A stretch of 34,604 nt of DNA from Phycisphaerales bacterium (GTDB taxonomy: Bacteria > Planctomycetota > Phycisphaerae > Phycisphaerales > UBA1924): the NCBI GenBank assembly GCA_013360695.1, contig JABWBC010000024.1:1-34604 (forward strand). Direction: 5' to 3'. Below, piece by piece: positions 1-7,920 of this stretch. The notes beneath the pieces are model-generated. The model made no database searches. It worked only from the letters and a program-made list of their open reading frames with translations, and had not been told where the DNA came from. Position 1 is the first letter of the stretch. Each line of letters starts with the position of its first letter. Both the position numbers and the translations under genes were made by a program.

Positions 1-308
1 CCGAAACCACCGCGACCGCCGCCGCCGCCGCCACCGAAGCCGCCACGGCCACCGCCGCCGCCGCCTTCACGCGGCTTGGCCTCGTTGACCGTCAGGTCGC
101 GGCCGTCATAGTTCTTGCCGTTCAGGGCCGCCATCGCGGCGCGGGCGTGCTCGTCGTTCGCGAACTCAACGAAACCGAACCCGCGGGGACGGCCCGTCTC
201 GCGGTCCATCACGATCGTCGCCGAGGCGACATCGCCGTGCTGGGCGAAGAGATCGCGCAGATCGTTTTCCGTGGTCTTGAACGGGAGGTTGCCAACATAC
301 AGCTTCAT
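1..308 (-). CDS. RRM-domain RNA-binding protein, glycine-rich tail (3' end outside window)
   Basis: The gene reads leftward from an ATG at 308 and is still open at base 1, so the C-terminus is missing. About 102 residues are visible. The N-terminus is a single RNA recognition motif: the RNP2 strand LYVGNL is at residues 3-8 and the RNP1 strand RGFGFVEF at residues 42-49, with the usual beta-alpha-beta spacing and a DRETGRPRGF loop between them. From about residue 83 the protein turns into Gly/Arg/Phe-rich repeats. The RRM plus glycine-rich tail is the layout of the small bacterial RNA-binding proteins known from cyanobacteria and other phyla, which bind single-stranded RNA and are often cold induced. 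There is only a weak Shine-Dalgarno before the ATG, but a strong promoter lies about 115 bases upstream, leaving a long leader. Function in this organism is inferred from the family. Confidence 0.93.
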   Translation of the reverse strand, partial: MKLYVGNLPFKTTENDLRDLFAQHGDVASATIVMDRETGRPRGFGFVEFANDEHARAAMAALNGKNYDGRDLTVNEAKPREGGGGGGRGGFGGGGGGGRGGF

Positions 309-321
309 GTGAATCTACCGT

Positions 322-367
322 GCCCGAGAAGAACAGTCGGACTGGAACTAGAACTCGGGCAAAGCCC
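322..367 (-). promoter_or_regulatory. Leader with two mutually exclusive hairpins before the RRM gene
   Basis: In the predicted leader, GCCCGAG (reading from 360 down) can pair with CTCGGGC (328-322), a perfect 7-bp stem enclosing a loop that itself holds a short CAGTC/GACTG helix. The same GCCC can instead pair with GGGC at 367-364 around a three-base loop. The two folds share bases, so only one can form. The lower stem ends 13 bases before the start codon. This could be a translation control element, but pairing is by eye only. Confidence 0.4.
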
Positions 368-424
368 CGTCCGCGATCTCATTGCTCGGCCGCAAACGCG
401 CGGGGGGCTGTGAGAACAGTCAAA

Positions 425-453
425 AGTATACTCAACCGCCCCATCCTTGTCAG
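425..453 (-). promoter_or_regulatory. Sigma-70-type promoter for the RRM gene
   Basis: Read on the minus strand, CTGACA (453-448) is followed after exactly 17 bases by TATACT (430-425). Both hexamers are one mismatch from consensus and the spacing is ideal. Transcription would start near 418 and give a leader of about 110 bases before the ATG at 308. Confidence 0.7.
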
Positions 454-558
454 GGGCTGTTGAAAACTGGCCGCAGATCAAAGCGGCGATGTCGCTCCAG
501 TTTAGTAAATGCCTGCATGTGCTTGAATTACCGCAATTTCGGGTGAATCCCCGGGTCG

Positions 559-1518
559 TCAGGCCGCCGCGCCTTGCAGGTCGCCGCCGATCGGTTTCCC
601 GCTCACGACCTGGTCTACCAGCCGGACCATCTCGGCCAGTTCGGGCTTGCTCACCTGCGCGTCCGCCCCGACCTGCCGCCCCTTCTTCAGGTTGTCAGGC
701 GTGATGAGCGAACTGAAGAGCACGATCCGTGTCCCCGCCAGCGCCGGCGTGCCCTTGATCCGCTTGGTCAGATGCAGGCCGTCCATCCGCGGCATCTCTA
801 TGTCGCTCACGATCGCGTCGATGGTCGGACCAGGCCTTTGGATGGCGTTCCACGCCTGCTCGCCGTCGGCGTAGACCTCGACCTTGGTGTATCCCGACGC
901 GACGAAGATGTCTTGAAGCAACTGCCGCATGAACGGCGAATCCTCCGCGATGATCACGCGCTTGGTTTCGCGCGCCACGTTGTCTGGGTTGTCGACCTTC
1001 TCGATGTGCAAACGCTTCTCGACCAGGATCGCGTCCGCGACGGACTCAAAGTCGATCATCTGGACCAGGCGTTCTCCCATCTCAATCATGCCCGTGGTCG
1101 TGCCGATCGATGAGCCGCCCTCCGAGCCGACGACGGAGAGGTCCGGCGCCGGCTTGACGCGCGACCAGCTCATGCGGTGGATCTGCTCGACCGTGTCGAC
1201 CAGGAACCCGGTGCGAAGGCTGTTGAACTCCGTGATGATGATGCGCCCCTCGGTCTTCTTCTGATTCTCCGGGCGCGTGAGCCCCAGGTGCTTGGCCAGG
1301 TCAACCACCGGCACGACGTGCCCGCGGATGTTGAACATCCCCACCACCGACGGGTGCTGGTGAGGAGTAGCGACCGTCGAGACCGGTCGGATTACTTCGC
1401 GCACCTTCGCGACATTCACTCCAAACCACCCTCCGCACAGGCTGAACACGAGCACTTCAAGCTCATTGGTGCCCGCGTCGAGAAGGATGTCGCCCGTGAT
1501 GCCCTTGATCTCGTTCAT
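559..1518 (-). CDS. cheV: CheV-type chemotaxis coupling protein (CheW + receiver domain)
   Basis: 319 residues. A CheW-like coupling domain fills residues 18-165 (VFSLCGGWFGVNVAKVREVI, then NIRGHVVPVVDL), and a response-regulator receiver domain fills about 186-305. The receiver shows the acidic pair E192/D193, the phosphorylatable D239 in SDIEMPRMDG, and K291 in VSKPEL. In the CheV family such proteins dock chemoreceptors to the CheA kinase and are tuned by phosphorylation. The ATG at 1518 was chosen over an upstream in-frame start at 1620 because GGGAG precedes it and the extra 34 residues do not look like protein. It follows ftsY by 108 bases on the same strand. No other chemotaxis gene lies in the window, so its partners must be elsewhere. 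It could also be a CheW-REC protein of another signalling system. Confidence 0.92.
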   Translation of the reverse strand: MNEIKGITGDILLDAGTNELEVLVFSLCGGWFGVNVAKVREVIRPVSTVATPHQHPSVVGMFNIRGHVVPVVDLAKHLGLTRPENQKKTEGRIIITEFNSLRTGFLVDTVEQIHRMSWSRVKPAPDLSVVGSEGGSSIGTTTGMIEMGERLVQMIDFESVADAILVEKRLHIEKVDNPDNVARETKRVIIAEDSPFMRQLLQDIFVASGYTKVEVYADGEQAWNAIQRPGPTIDAIVSDIEMPRMDGLHLTKRIKGTPALAGTRIVLFSSLITPDNLKKGRQVGADAQVSKPELAEMVRLVDQVVSGKPIGGDLQGAAA

Positions 1519-1626
1519 GGCCGATGCTCCCGCGCGGATCGCGCCAGCGCTTATCGGCCAGGCACACGCTCGATTGAAGGGATCCTCGCCGCGAGCGATC
1601 GTCCCGCGTCGGTTACACACGGTCCG

Positions 1627-2595
1627 TCACGCCGCGGGAGCGTCCTCCGCAAAGAGCGCCTCGACGAACGAATTCGGGTCGAAGGGCTGAACATCCTCCG
1701 GTGTTTCCCCGGTTCCCACGAACTTCACGGGAACGTTGGTCGTGTCCTTGATCGCGATCACGATCCCGCCCTTGGCCGTCCCGTCGAGCTTGGTGAGGAA
1801 GATGCCCGTCAGCCCCGTCGCGCCGCCGTCCGCGGGACGCAGCGCCCGATCAAACTCCTCGGCCTGGCGCAGCGCGTTCTGTCCGGTCGTCGCGTCGAGC
1901 ACCAGCAGCGTTTCGTGCGGCCCGCCGGGGATCTGCTTGGCGATCACCGACCGGAGCTTGGTCAGTTGGCGCATAAGCGGGTCCTGCGTCTGCAGACGCC
2001 CCGCCGTATCGAGAATCAGCACGTCCACGCCGCGCGATTTCGCCGCGGCGCACGCGTCGAACGCGACCGCCGCCGGGTCGCCCCCCTGCTGCCCCTTCAC
2101 CACCTCGACACCCAGGCGCTCAGACCAGATTTCCAATTGCCGCACCGCGCCAGCTCGGAACGTATCGCACGCGCCCAGCAGCACGCTCTTGCCCTCGTGC
2201 CGCAGGTACGCGCACATCTTCGCGATGCTCGTGGTCTTTCCGACGCCGTTCACGCCCGTCACGAGGATCACCGTCGGCCCGCTCCCCGCGGGCGCAAGCC
2301 GCAGCTTGCGATCCTCCTCGGGCCACAGCTTCTTCAGTTCGTCCTTCAGGTACGCGAGCACCTCGTCGCCCGTCGAGATCTTGCCGCTCCGGAAATCCGC
2401 GCGAATCTGCGTGACCAGCCGCGTTGTGGTCTTGGTGCCGACGTCGGCGGCGATGAGCTTCGACTCAAGCTCGTTGATCAACCCCTCGTCGAGCTTCCGC
2501 CCCAGCAAGAGCGAGCGCAGCCCGACCGACAGCACCTCGCGGGTCTTCGCGAGACCCTGCTTGAGCTTGCCCAGGATGGACTTAAGGAACGCCAT
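1627..2595 (-). CDS. ftsY: Signal recognition particle receptor FtsY
   Basis: 322 residues, SRP-type GTPase. An N-terminal helical N domain (1-95) is followed by the G domain with GVNGVGKT (114-121, P-loop), DTFRAGAVRQL (144-154, the SRP-GTPase insertion), DTAGR (196-200) and TKLDGTAKGG (about 268-277, guanine specificity). FtsY pairs with Ffh at the membrane and hands ribosome-nascent chain complexes to the Sec translocon. The long acidic A domain of E. coli FtsY is absent; the protein starts almost at the N domain with a short amphipathic stretch (MAFLKSILGKLKQGL) that probably binds lipid directly, as in other short FtsY proteins. It starts three bases after the nusB stop codon, so translation is likely coupled in a ribH-nusB-ftsY operon. 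Confidence 0.98.
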   Translation of the reverse strand: MAFLKSILGKLKQGLAKTREVLSVGLRSLLLGRKLDEGLINELESKLIAADVGTKTTTRLVTQIRADFRSGKISTGDEVLAYLKDELKKLWPEEDRKLRLAPAGSGPTVILVTGVNGVGKTTSIAKMCAYLRHEGKSVLLGACDTFRAGAVRQLEIWSERLGVEVVKGQQGGDPAAVAFDACAAAKSRGVDVLILDTAGRLQTQDPLMRQLTKLRSVIAKQIPGGPHETLLVLDATTGQNALRQAEEFDRALRPADGGATGLTGIFLTKLDGTAKGGIVIAIKDTTNVPVKFVGTGETPEDVQPFDPNSFVEALFAEDAPAA

Positions 2596-2598
2596 GCG

Positions 2599-3048
2599 TC
2601 ACACCTGCTCGGTCGATTGTCCTTCCGCGGGAGTCTCTTCGCGAGCCGGCAGCACGCGCTTGAGCACCTTGTCAAGGAGCGCGTTGACGAACGCGGGCGA
2701 GCGCTCCGTGCTGAACTCTTTGGCGAGTTCGACCGCCTCATTCACCGCGACCTTGGGCGGCGTGCGCCCAGACGAGATCTCGAAGTGCGCCAGCCGCAGG
2801 ATCGCGCGATCAACCGCCGCCATGCGGTGCGCCGGCCATTGCGGCGCCAGTTCGGCCATCTCCTTGTCAGCCGCGGCGCGGGCGTCGAACGCCGCCTTCG
2901 CCATGTCCGCCGCCTTGTATCGATCCTTCTCCGGAAGTCCTTCGAGCTCCGGCGCCGTCGTCGACAGGATCGCCTCGTCGGTCGCGCCTGCGTCGAGCTG
3001 GAACAGAAGCTGGAACGCCAGTTTGCGGATATCACGCGGCGTCGCCAT
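2599..3048 (-). CDS. nusB: Transcription antitermination factor NusB
   Basis: 149 residues, about the family's usual length, all helical in character. The N-terminus [15 protein letters not shown] is the typical NusB opening, and the C-terminal half has the family pattern [12 protein letters not shown], then [30 protein letters not shown]. NusB with NusE (S10) binds boxA of rRNA leaders and supports processive rRNA transcription. Its ATG overlaps the stop codon of ribH by one base (TGATG), and ftsY follows three bases after its own stop. The ribH-nusB pairing is conserved in many bacteria. Confidence 0.96.
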   Translation of the reverse strand: MATPRDIRKLAFQLLFQLDAGATDEAILSTTAPELEGLPEKDRYKAADMAKAAFDARAAADKEMAELAPQWPAHRMAAVDRAILRLAHFEISSGRTPPKVAVNEAVELAKEFSTERSPAFVNALLDKVLKRVLPAREETPAEGQSTEQV

Positions 3049-3626
3049 CAGCGTTTCCCCTTCACGCCACGCGCTGTCCCGCCCGTCCGCGCCGCCTTGT
3101 CCGGAACGACGCGTCCCCGAGTGCTCTCCTCGCCCTCGTCCTCACCCGTCTCGATCACCCGCACGACCTCGATTGTGTCCAGCAGAGCGTCCATCGCCTC
3201 ACGCCCCTTGTTGCCCTTCTTCCCGCCCGCGCGGGCCCGTGCTTGCGCCGCGTTGTTCACCGTCAGCACGCCGAACGCGACCGGCATGCCCGTGCTCACG
3301 CTCACCGCGGTCAGCCCCTCGGCCACCGCGCTGGCGATGTACTGATCGTGGGGCGTCTCGCCGCGGATGATGCACCCAAGCGCCACCACGCCGTCGAATC
3401 GCCCGCACACCGCCCCCGCCCGCGCCGCCGCCGTCAGCTCGAATGCGCCGGGGACGCCGACGATCTCAAGGGACTCGCCCGCTCCGAACCGATCCGTATA
3501 CGCCTCGATTGCGCCTTCGAGCATCGCATCCGTCACGCTCGCGTTGTAGCGGCTCACGGCGATCAGAACTCGTGCCGCGCCGCCTGGCTTCGCGCCGCCT
3601 CTCATATTTCGGCCTGCTTTTCCCAT
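3048..3626 (-). CDS. ribH: 6,7-dimethyl-8-ribityllumazine synthase
   Basis: 192 residues from the ATG at 3626; a second ATG at 3605 (MRGGAKPGG) is also possible. Lumazine synthase makes the riboflavin precursor from 5-amino-6-ribitylamino-uracil and 3,4-dihydroxy-2-butanone 4-phosphate. Family signatures are present in order: the N-terminal strand [35 protein letters not shown] containing the catalytic-region histidine, and [11 protein letters not shown]. The core ends near residue 150. The remaining tail of about 40 residues is charged (E/D-rich, then R/K/G-rich) and is longer than in typical RibH. No other rib gene lies next to it. It is first in the ribH-nusB-ftsY run and is divergent from the UbiA-like gene. 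Confidence 0.96.
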   Translation of the reverse strand: MGKAGRNMRGGAKPGGAARVLIAVSRYNASVTDAMLEGAIEAYTDRFGAGESLEIVGVPGAFELTAAARAGAVCGRFDGVVALGCIIRGETPHDQYIASAVAEGLTAVSVSTGMPVAFGVLTVNNAAQARARAGGKKGNKGREAMDALLDTIEVVRVIETGEDEGEESTRGRVVPDKAARTGGTARGVKGKR

Positions 3627-3732
3627 GGGCCACGATGGTAGACCCCCACCAACCCCGAATCGCACCTCCGCGCTTCTCGAGGCCTCTCGCCCTCGGTCGT
3701 GCCCAGCCAAGCAGCCACCGTACCATCCCCTC

Positions 3733-4707
3733 GTGCAGCGGTTCCTCGAACGCATCGCCCCCGTCCTGCGCCTCACCCGCGTCTCCTCGGCCTTCGCGGT
3801 CGTCGCCAACGCATGGTTCGTCGTCCTGTGGGTTCGCGGCGTGCCCACCGAGCCCATGCACCTCGATCTCGCCACCCGCCCGCTCTGGCTGCTGCTCATT
3901 GCCACAGGCCTCAACGCGGTCTCGCTCTTTGGCTTTGGCGCCACCCTCAACGACATCCTCGATCGCAGGCGAGACCGCCTGCTCCGCCCCGATCGCCCGC
4001 TGGCCCGCGGCCTGCTCACCGAACAAACCGCCGTCGCCAGCGCCACCGGCACCCTCCTTGCCAGCTTCATCGGCGCCGCCCTCATCGATAACAACGCCGT
4101 CATGCTCAACGCGATCCTCGCCGCCGCCATCCTCGTCTTCAACGGGGCGGCCAAGTTCGTGCCCGCGTTCGGCTTTGTCGCGCTGGGCTGCATCTTCGCC
4201 GCCCACATGTTTACTCCCGCGTCTCGCCTCGCCTTTGTCGCACCTTTGTGGGTGATCCTCACGCAAACCACGCTCGTCGCGGCCCTCGGGCATCTCTGGT
4301 CACGCAAGCCGCCGCGTGCGTCCTCGCGTGCCCTCGCCGCCTGCCTGATCGGCTGGATCGCTCTCTCCGTCGGTCTTGTGTGGCTCGGCTGGAGACAATC
4401 GCACATGCTCTGGCCGCGTGGCCTTGAGCCTTGGACGCCCGGCGTGATCGCGGCGCTCGCGCTCGTCATGGCCGGGCTCGTTGCACGCCGCGCTATGGGC
4501 CTGGGCATCGGCCCGCGCATGGCCGAAAAGCTCCCACGATATTCCGCGCTCTGGATGCCGCTCTACGGCGTGGCCTGGCTGCTCGGCGCCGGCCTGCGTA
4601 CCGAGGCGATCATCATCGGCGCCGTCGCTCTGGCGGGCTATCTCTCCATGAGCGTGCTCCGCGAGGCCTATTCGCTCATCGAACATCCCCTGGGATATCG
4701 CCGTTGA
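3733..4707 (+). CDS. UbiA-family membrane prenyltransferase
   Basis: 324 residues from GTG at 3733. The frame is open back to an ATG at 3625, but that would abut the ribH start, and the extra residues are low-complexity. The protein has about eight or nine hydrophobic segments. The first aspartate-rich motif of UbiA enzymes is clear: TLNDILDRRRDRLLRPDRPL, which matches NDxxDxxxD and the basic stretch after it that binds the prenyl diphosphate with Mg2+. The opening RLTRVSSAFAVVANAW also fits the family. The second aspartate-rich motif, normally in the loop between helices 6 and 7, is not evident; the corresponding part reads LWSRKPPRASSRALAA. Possible roles are quinone, heme or lipid prenylation, but the substrate cannot be told from sequence. 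No convincing ribosome binding site was seen, so the start is uncertain. Confidence 0.82.
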   Translation: MQRFLERIAPVLRLTRVSSAFAVVANAWFVVLWVRGVPTEPMHLDLATRPLWLLLIATGLNAVSLFGFGATLNDILDRRRDRLLRPDRPLARGLLTEQTAVASATGTLLASFIGAALIDNNAVMLNAILAAAILVFNGAAKFVPAFGFVALGCIFAAHMFTPASRLAFVAPLWVILTQTTLVAALGHLWSRKPPRASSRALAACLIGWIALSVGLVWLGWRQSHMLWPRGLEPWTPGVIAALALVMAGLVARRAMGLGIGPRMAEKLPRYSALWMPLYGVAWLLGAGLRTEAIIIGAVALAGYLSMSVLREAYSLIEHPLGYRR

Positions 4708-4757
4708 CCGCCGGCACCCTTCGCATCCTCCACCAGCGTCCGCCGGTACATCCCCGC

Positions 4758-5330
4758 ATGACCACGCGTGTGATCTGCATCCTGAGCCTCTGCATCGCGT
4801 CGGCGTTCCTGCCCGCGTGCGATCAGAAGCCCCAGCTCATCGCCGGCGTGGTCACCCAGGCGAGCACCAGCCGCTCGACCGCCGCCGCCAACATCGCCGC
4901 CCTCATCAAGCAAGGCAAGCTCACGACCGACGAGGTGCTCACGCTCGCCTTCGACAAGCTCGAACGCGGCGAGGACGCCACCGCCTTCGCCGGCGCGGTC
5001 CTCGATTCCTTCGTCATGCTCGAAGGCTGGCTCCCCGATGTCCAGGAGTTCGAGATTTTCTATCGCCGCGTCGGCCGTCTGGCGCTGGTCGCCGCGATGC
5101 GAGCCGCGGAGAAGGATCGCTTCGACGAGGCCCGAGAGCTTGTGTTCGCCGGTCCCAAGCGTTGGCAGAGCGAGGCCTACTGGCTCCGCTACCCCGACCA
5201 CGACGCGCTGGCCTCGATGCTCATGGCCCGCACCGGCGAGAAGCAGGGCGCGATCGAGCGACTTCGCTCGCGTCCCGTTCTGGAGGGCGACGCCGCCGAG
5301 GCGATGAAGGCACTGACGGGCCGCGAGTAA
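4758..5330 (+). CDS. Small putative lipoprotein of unknown function
   Basis: 190 residues. The N-terminus MTTRVICILSLCIASAFLPAC is a lipoprotein signal peptide with a cysteine directly after a hydrophobic core (FLPAC), so the mature protein is probably lipid-anchored. The rest is helical and charged (LIKQGKLTTDEVLTLAFDKL, AMRAAEKDRFDEARELVF) with a repeat-like helix-turn-helix feel, but I do not recognise a family. It lies 50 bases after the UbiA-like gene and about 100 before the exoribonuclease, on the same strand, so it may share a transcript. No clear ribosome binding site was seen; the start rests on the signal peptide. Confidence 0.75.
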   Translation: MTTRVICILSLCIASAFLPACDQKPQLIAGVVTQASTSRSTAAANIAALIKQGKLTTDEVLTLAFDKLERGEDATAFAGAVLDSFVMLEGWLPDVQEFEIFYRRVGRLALVAAMRAAEKDRFDEARELVFAGPKRWQSEAYWLRYPDHDALASMLMARTGEKQGAIERLRSRPVLEGDAAEAMKALTGRE

Positions 5331-5432
5331 GCTTTCGGGTTCGAGGCCCTCGTGCTGCGTTCGATGTTCCGCTATCATTCGGCGTTCACGAAGTTCGCGC
5401 CGGACACGCCGGCGATGAGGGAAGGAAGCTGC

Positions 5433-6470
5433 ATGTCGATGTCTACTGGTGCGCCCGCGAATCCAAAGAGCACGAGCACCCCGGCGCTGGGGCGGAAATT
5501 CATCGCCGAACTCGCGGGCGTCGAGCGTGTCGCCGGCGCGTTCTCAATCGCCAACGCGCAGCTCGGCAAGACCCGAAACGACAAGCCCTACCTCCGCTGC
5601 CTCCTGGGTGATAAGACCGGCGAGATGCCCGGCCGCATGTGGTCGATCGACGAGGCCACCTTCCGCCGCCTCCCCACCGACGGTTTCGTGTGGGTCGAGG
5701 GCGAGACCCAGCCCTACCAGGGCGAGCTTCAGTTCATCATCCACACCATCGACCCGATCGAGCCCACGCCCGATCAGATGCGCGACCTGCTCCCCTGCTC
5801 CAAGCGTTCGGCCGCGGAGATGTTCCCCGAACTGCTCGAACTCCTCAACACGCTCGCGCACCCCGCCATGAAGGCGCTCGCCAAGGCCTATCTCGACGAC
5901 GCGTTCCTCATGGACGCGTTTCGCCAGTGCCCCGCCGCCAAGAGCATGCACCACGCTTATCTCGGTGGCCTTCTCGAGCACACCCTCTCGCTCCTCAAGC
6001 TGGCCGACCGTGTCTGCCCGCTCTATCCCAAGATCAACCGCGACCTGGTCATGATGGGCCTCTTCCTTCATGACCTGGGCAAAACGCGAGAGCTCGCCTA
6101 CGACCGCGCGTTCTCCTACACCGACCGCGGCGAACTCATCGGGCACATCGTCGAGGGCGCGATCATGCTCCACGACAAGGCCCAGCAGGTCATGCGCGAG
6201 ACCGGCCAGCGGCTCCCACCCGGCGCGATCATGGTCCTCCAGCACATCATCGTCTCGCACCACGGCGAGCTCGAGTTCGGCGCCGCCAAGGTTCCCGCCA
6301 CGCCCGAGGCGATCCTCGTCTCGATCCTCGACAACCTCGACGCCAAGACCACCATGGCTCTGGCCGCCGCCCGCCCCGATCGCACCGGCGGCTTTGACCT
6401 GGGCGGCAACTTCACCGAGAAGCAATGGGCCCTGGAGACCAAGCTCTACCGCCCCGATCCGCTGAGCTAG
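5433..6470 (+). CDS. OB-fold/HD-domain 3'-5' exoribonuclease (YhaM-like)
   Basis: 345 residues. An OB-fold nucleic-acid-binding domain covers about residues 21-108 (FIAELAGVERVAGAFSIANA, then PYLRCLLGDKTGEMPGRMW), followed by an HD phosphohydrolase domain from about 165. The HD metal ligands are visible: H183 in LLEHTLSL, H213-D214 in FLHDLGKT, H238 in IGHIVEG, the HH of IVSHHGELEFG, and the aspartates of ILDNLDAKT. This order is that of YhaM/CBF1 proteins, metal-dependent 3'-5' exoribonucleases of Gram-positive bacteria. The KVPATPEAILVSILDNLDAK stretch is highly characteristic. The ATG at 5433 was chosen because GAGGGAAGG precedes it at a good distance; an earlier in-frame ATG at 5352 lacks one. 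The substrate in this organism is inferred. Confidence 0.9.
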   Translation: MSMSTGAPANPKSTSTPALGRKFIAELAGVERVAGAFSIANAQLGKTRNDKPYLRCLLGDKTGEMPGRMWSIDEATFRRLPTDGFVWVEGETQPYQGELQFIIHTIDPIEPTPDQMRDLLPCSKRSAAEMFPELLELLNTLAHPAMKALAKAYLDDAFLMDAFRQCPAAKSMHHAYLGGLLEHTLSLLKLADRVCPLYPKINRDLVMMGLFLHDLGKTRELAYDRAFSYTDRGELIGHIVEGAIMLHDKAQQVMRETGQRLPPGAIMVLQHIIVSHHGELEFGAAKVPATPEAILVSILDNLDAKTTMALAAARPDRTGGFDLGGNFTEKQWALETKLYRPDPLS

Positions 6471-6549
6471 CACGATCAGGCCGACTTCCTGGGAATCCGC
6501 GAGCGTCTCGCCCGCGAATCCATCGCAGCGTCGCACGGAGCCTGCGCGA

Positions 6550-7257
6550 GTGACCACCGAATCGTCCATTCAGGTCAACTTCGGGCGACCCATGCCGCTC
6601 TTCCCGCTCGATTCGGTCACGCTGCTCCCGCAGCAGATCGCGCCTTTCCACGTCTTTGAGCCGCGATACCGCCAGATGATCGATTCGGTCCTCGACACCT
6701 CGGGCCAGATCGCTATGGCCGTCTTCTCCGGCCCCAAGTGGAAAGAGCAATACCACGGCCGCCCGCCGCTCAAGCCCGCCGTCTGCGTCGGGCAAATCGT
6801 CGAGCACGAGAAGCTCGACGACGGCCGGTACAACATTCTGGTTCAGGGCGTGTGCCGTGCCCGCATCCTCAAGGAACTCCCCGTCAGCGAGGATCGCCTC
6901 TACCGCGTGGCGATGCTCGAGCCGTTCGGCCTGGAAACACAGGAAACCGACGACCTCGCCGACCTCCGGCGGCGTCTGAGCGAATCACTCGCCGAAGGCC
7001 CGCTCGCCCAGATGCGCGTCGCCAAGCCGATGCTCGACTTCCTGCGCAATCCTGAGATCCCAACCGCCGCCCTGCTCGAGGTCATCTCCTTCACCATCCT
7101 CACAGACAACACGCTCCGCTACAAGCTTCTGTCCGAGGAAAGCCTGCAACGCCGCGCCGATCTCATCGAGCGAGAACTCCACGGCCTGGAGGACCTCATC
7201 CGCCGCGCCGCCAAGCAGCGTCCCCAGGACTGGCCCAAGGGCTGCAGCTGGAACTGA
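6550..7257 (+). CDS. LON substrate-binding-domain protein (no protease domain)
   Basis: 235 residues, starting with GTG at 6550, preceded by CGGAG. The protein is the PUA-like N-terminal domain of Lon alone: MPLFPLDSVTLLPQQIAPFHVFEPRYRQMI at the start is the typical opening, followed by CVGQIVEHEKLDDGRYNILVQGVCRARI. The C-terminal half is helical (LTDNTLRYKLLSEESLQRRADLIERELHGL), again like the Lon N-terminal helical bundle. There is no AAA or Ser-Lys protease part, and the stop is clean, so this is one of the stand-alone LON-domain proteins. Their role is not well established; binding of damaged proteins or of small ligands is suggested from the fold. It lies 79 bases after the exoribonuclease gene. 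Confidence 0.9.
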   Translation: MTTESSIQVNFGRPMPLFPLDSVTLLPQQIAPFHVFEPRYRQMIDSVLDTSGQIAMAVFSGPKWKEQYHGRPPLKPAVCVGQIVEHEKLDDGRYNILVQGVCRARILKELPVSEDRLYRVAMLEPFGLETQETDDLADLRRRLSESLAEGPLAQMRVAKPMLDFLRNPEIPTAALLEVISFTILTDNTLRYKLLSEESLQRRADLIERELHGLEDLIRRAAKQRPQDWPKGCSWN

Positions 7258-7263
7258 CGCGCG

Positions 7264-7920
7264 TTAGTTCATCGCGTCCAGCCGGCGTTCCAACCGGGCC
7301 TTCACGCCCGCCCACTCGTCGTCGAGAATGCTGTAGTAGATCCAGTCCCGAACCGCCGGCTCGCTTCGATCCAGCGACGGCGCCAGGATTCTCGCCTTGC
7401 GCAGCGTGCCCTCACGCACCGCGCCCAGCTTTTCGATCGCGTGCTGGCTGTGCAAGTTCATCGCATTCGTTGTGATCTGCACGCGGATCGCGCCGGGCGA
7501 CAGCGATTCGAATGCGTGACGTAGCAGCAGGTATTTGGATTCGGGATTCACACGCGTCCCGTGGTGGGCGCGCCCGATCCACGTCCGCCCGATCTCAAGG
7601 GCGCGATGCTCCGCCCGAATGTCCATAAGCGTCGTGCGTCCGATCGCACGCCCCGCCGATCCGCCGCGCTTCGCGATGATCGCGAACGCGACCACGCCTG
7701 CGAGCGATCGCACCTTCTCGATCTCTTCCTCAAAGCCCCGCACCGACCATTCGCGCGGCGCCTGCGAACCGTGCGTGAACAACTCCGGGTCGGCGACCGC
7801 AAACAGGTCGCCCGCGTGCGAGGGCAAGAGCGGCTCGAGCCGAATTTCTCGCGCGACCGTGTCGTCCCCAAGTTCGACGGACCGGACCCAAGCCGCGGAG
7901 TGAGACAAAGGTGTCGACAT
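7264..7920 (-). CDS. GNAT-family N-acetyltransferase (RimJ/RimL-like)
   Basis: 218 residues from ATG at 7920. The order of elements fits the RimJ/RimL type of GNAT enzyme: an opening strand REIRLEPLLPSHAGDLFAV, AFAIIAKRGGSAGRAIGRTTLMDI, the IGRTWIGRAHHGTRVNPESK segment (motif A region, acetyl-CoA binding), LLLRHAFE, and VQITTNAMNLHSQHAIEKLGAVREGTLRK, which is the usual motif B. Family members acetylate protein N-termini, amino acids or antibiotics; the acceptor here is unknown. It converges with the LON-domain gene, stop codons six bases apart. Its leader carries a small terminator-like hairpin at 7982-8000. Confidence 0.9.
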   Translation of the reverse strand: MSTPLSHSAAWVRSVELGDDTVAREIRLEPLLPSHAGDLFAVADPELFTHGSQAPREWSVRGFEEEIEKVRSLAGVVAFAIIAKRGGSAGRAIGRTTLMDIRAEHRALEIGRTWIGRAHHGTRVNPESKYLLLRHAFESLSPGAIRVQITTNAMNLHSQHAIEKLGAVREGTLRKARILAPSLDRSEPAVRDWIYYSILDDEWAGVKARLERRLDAMN

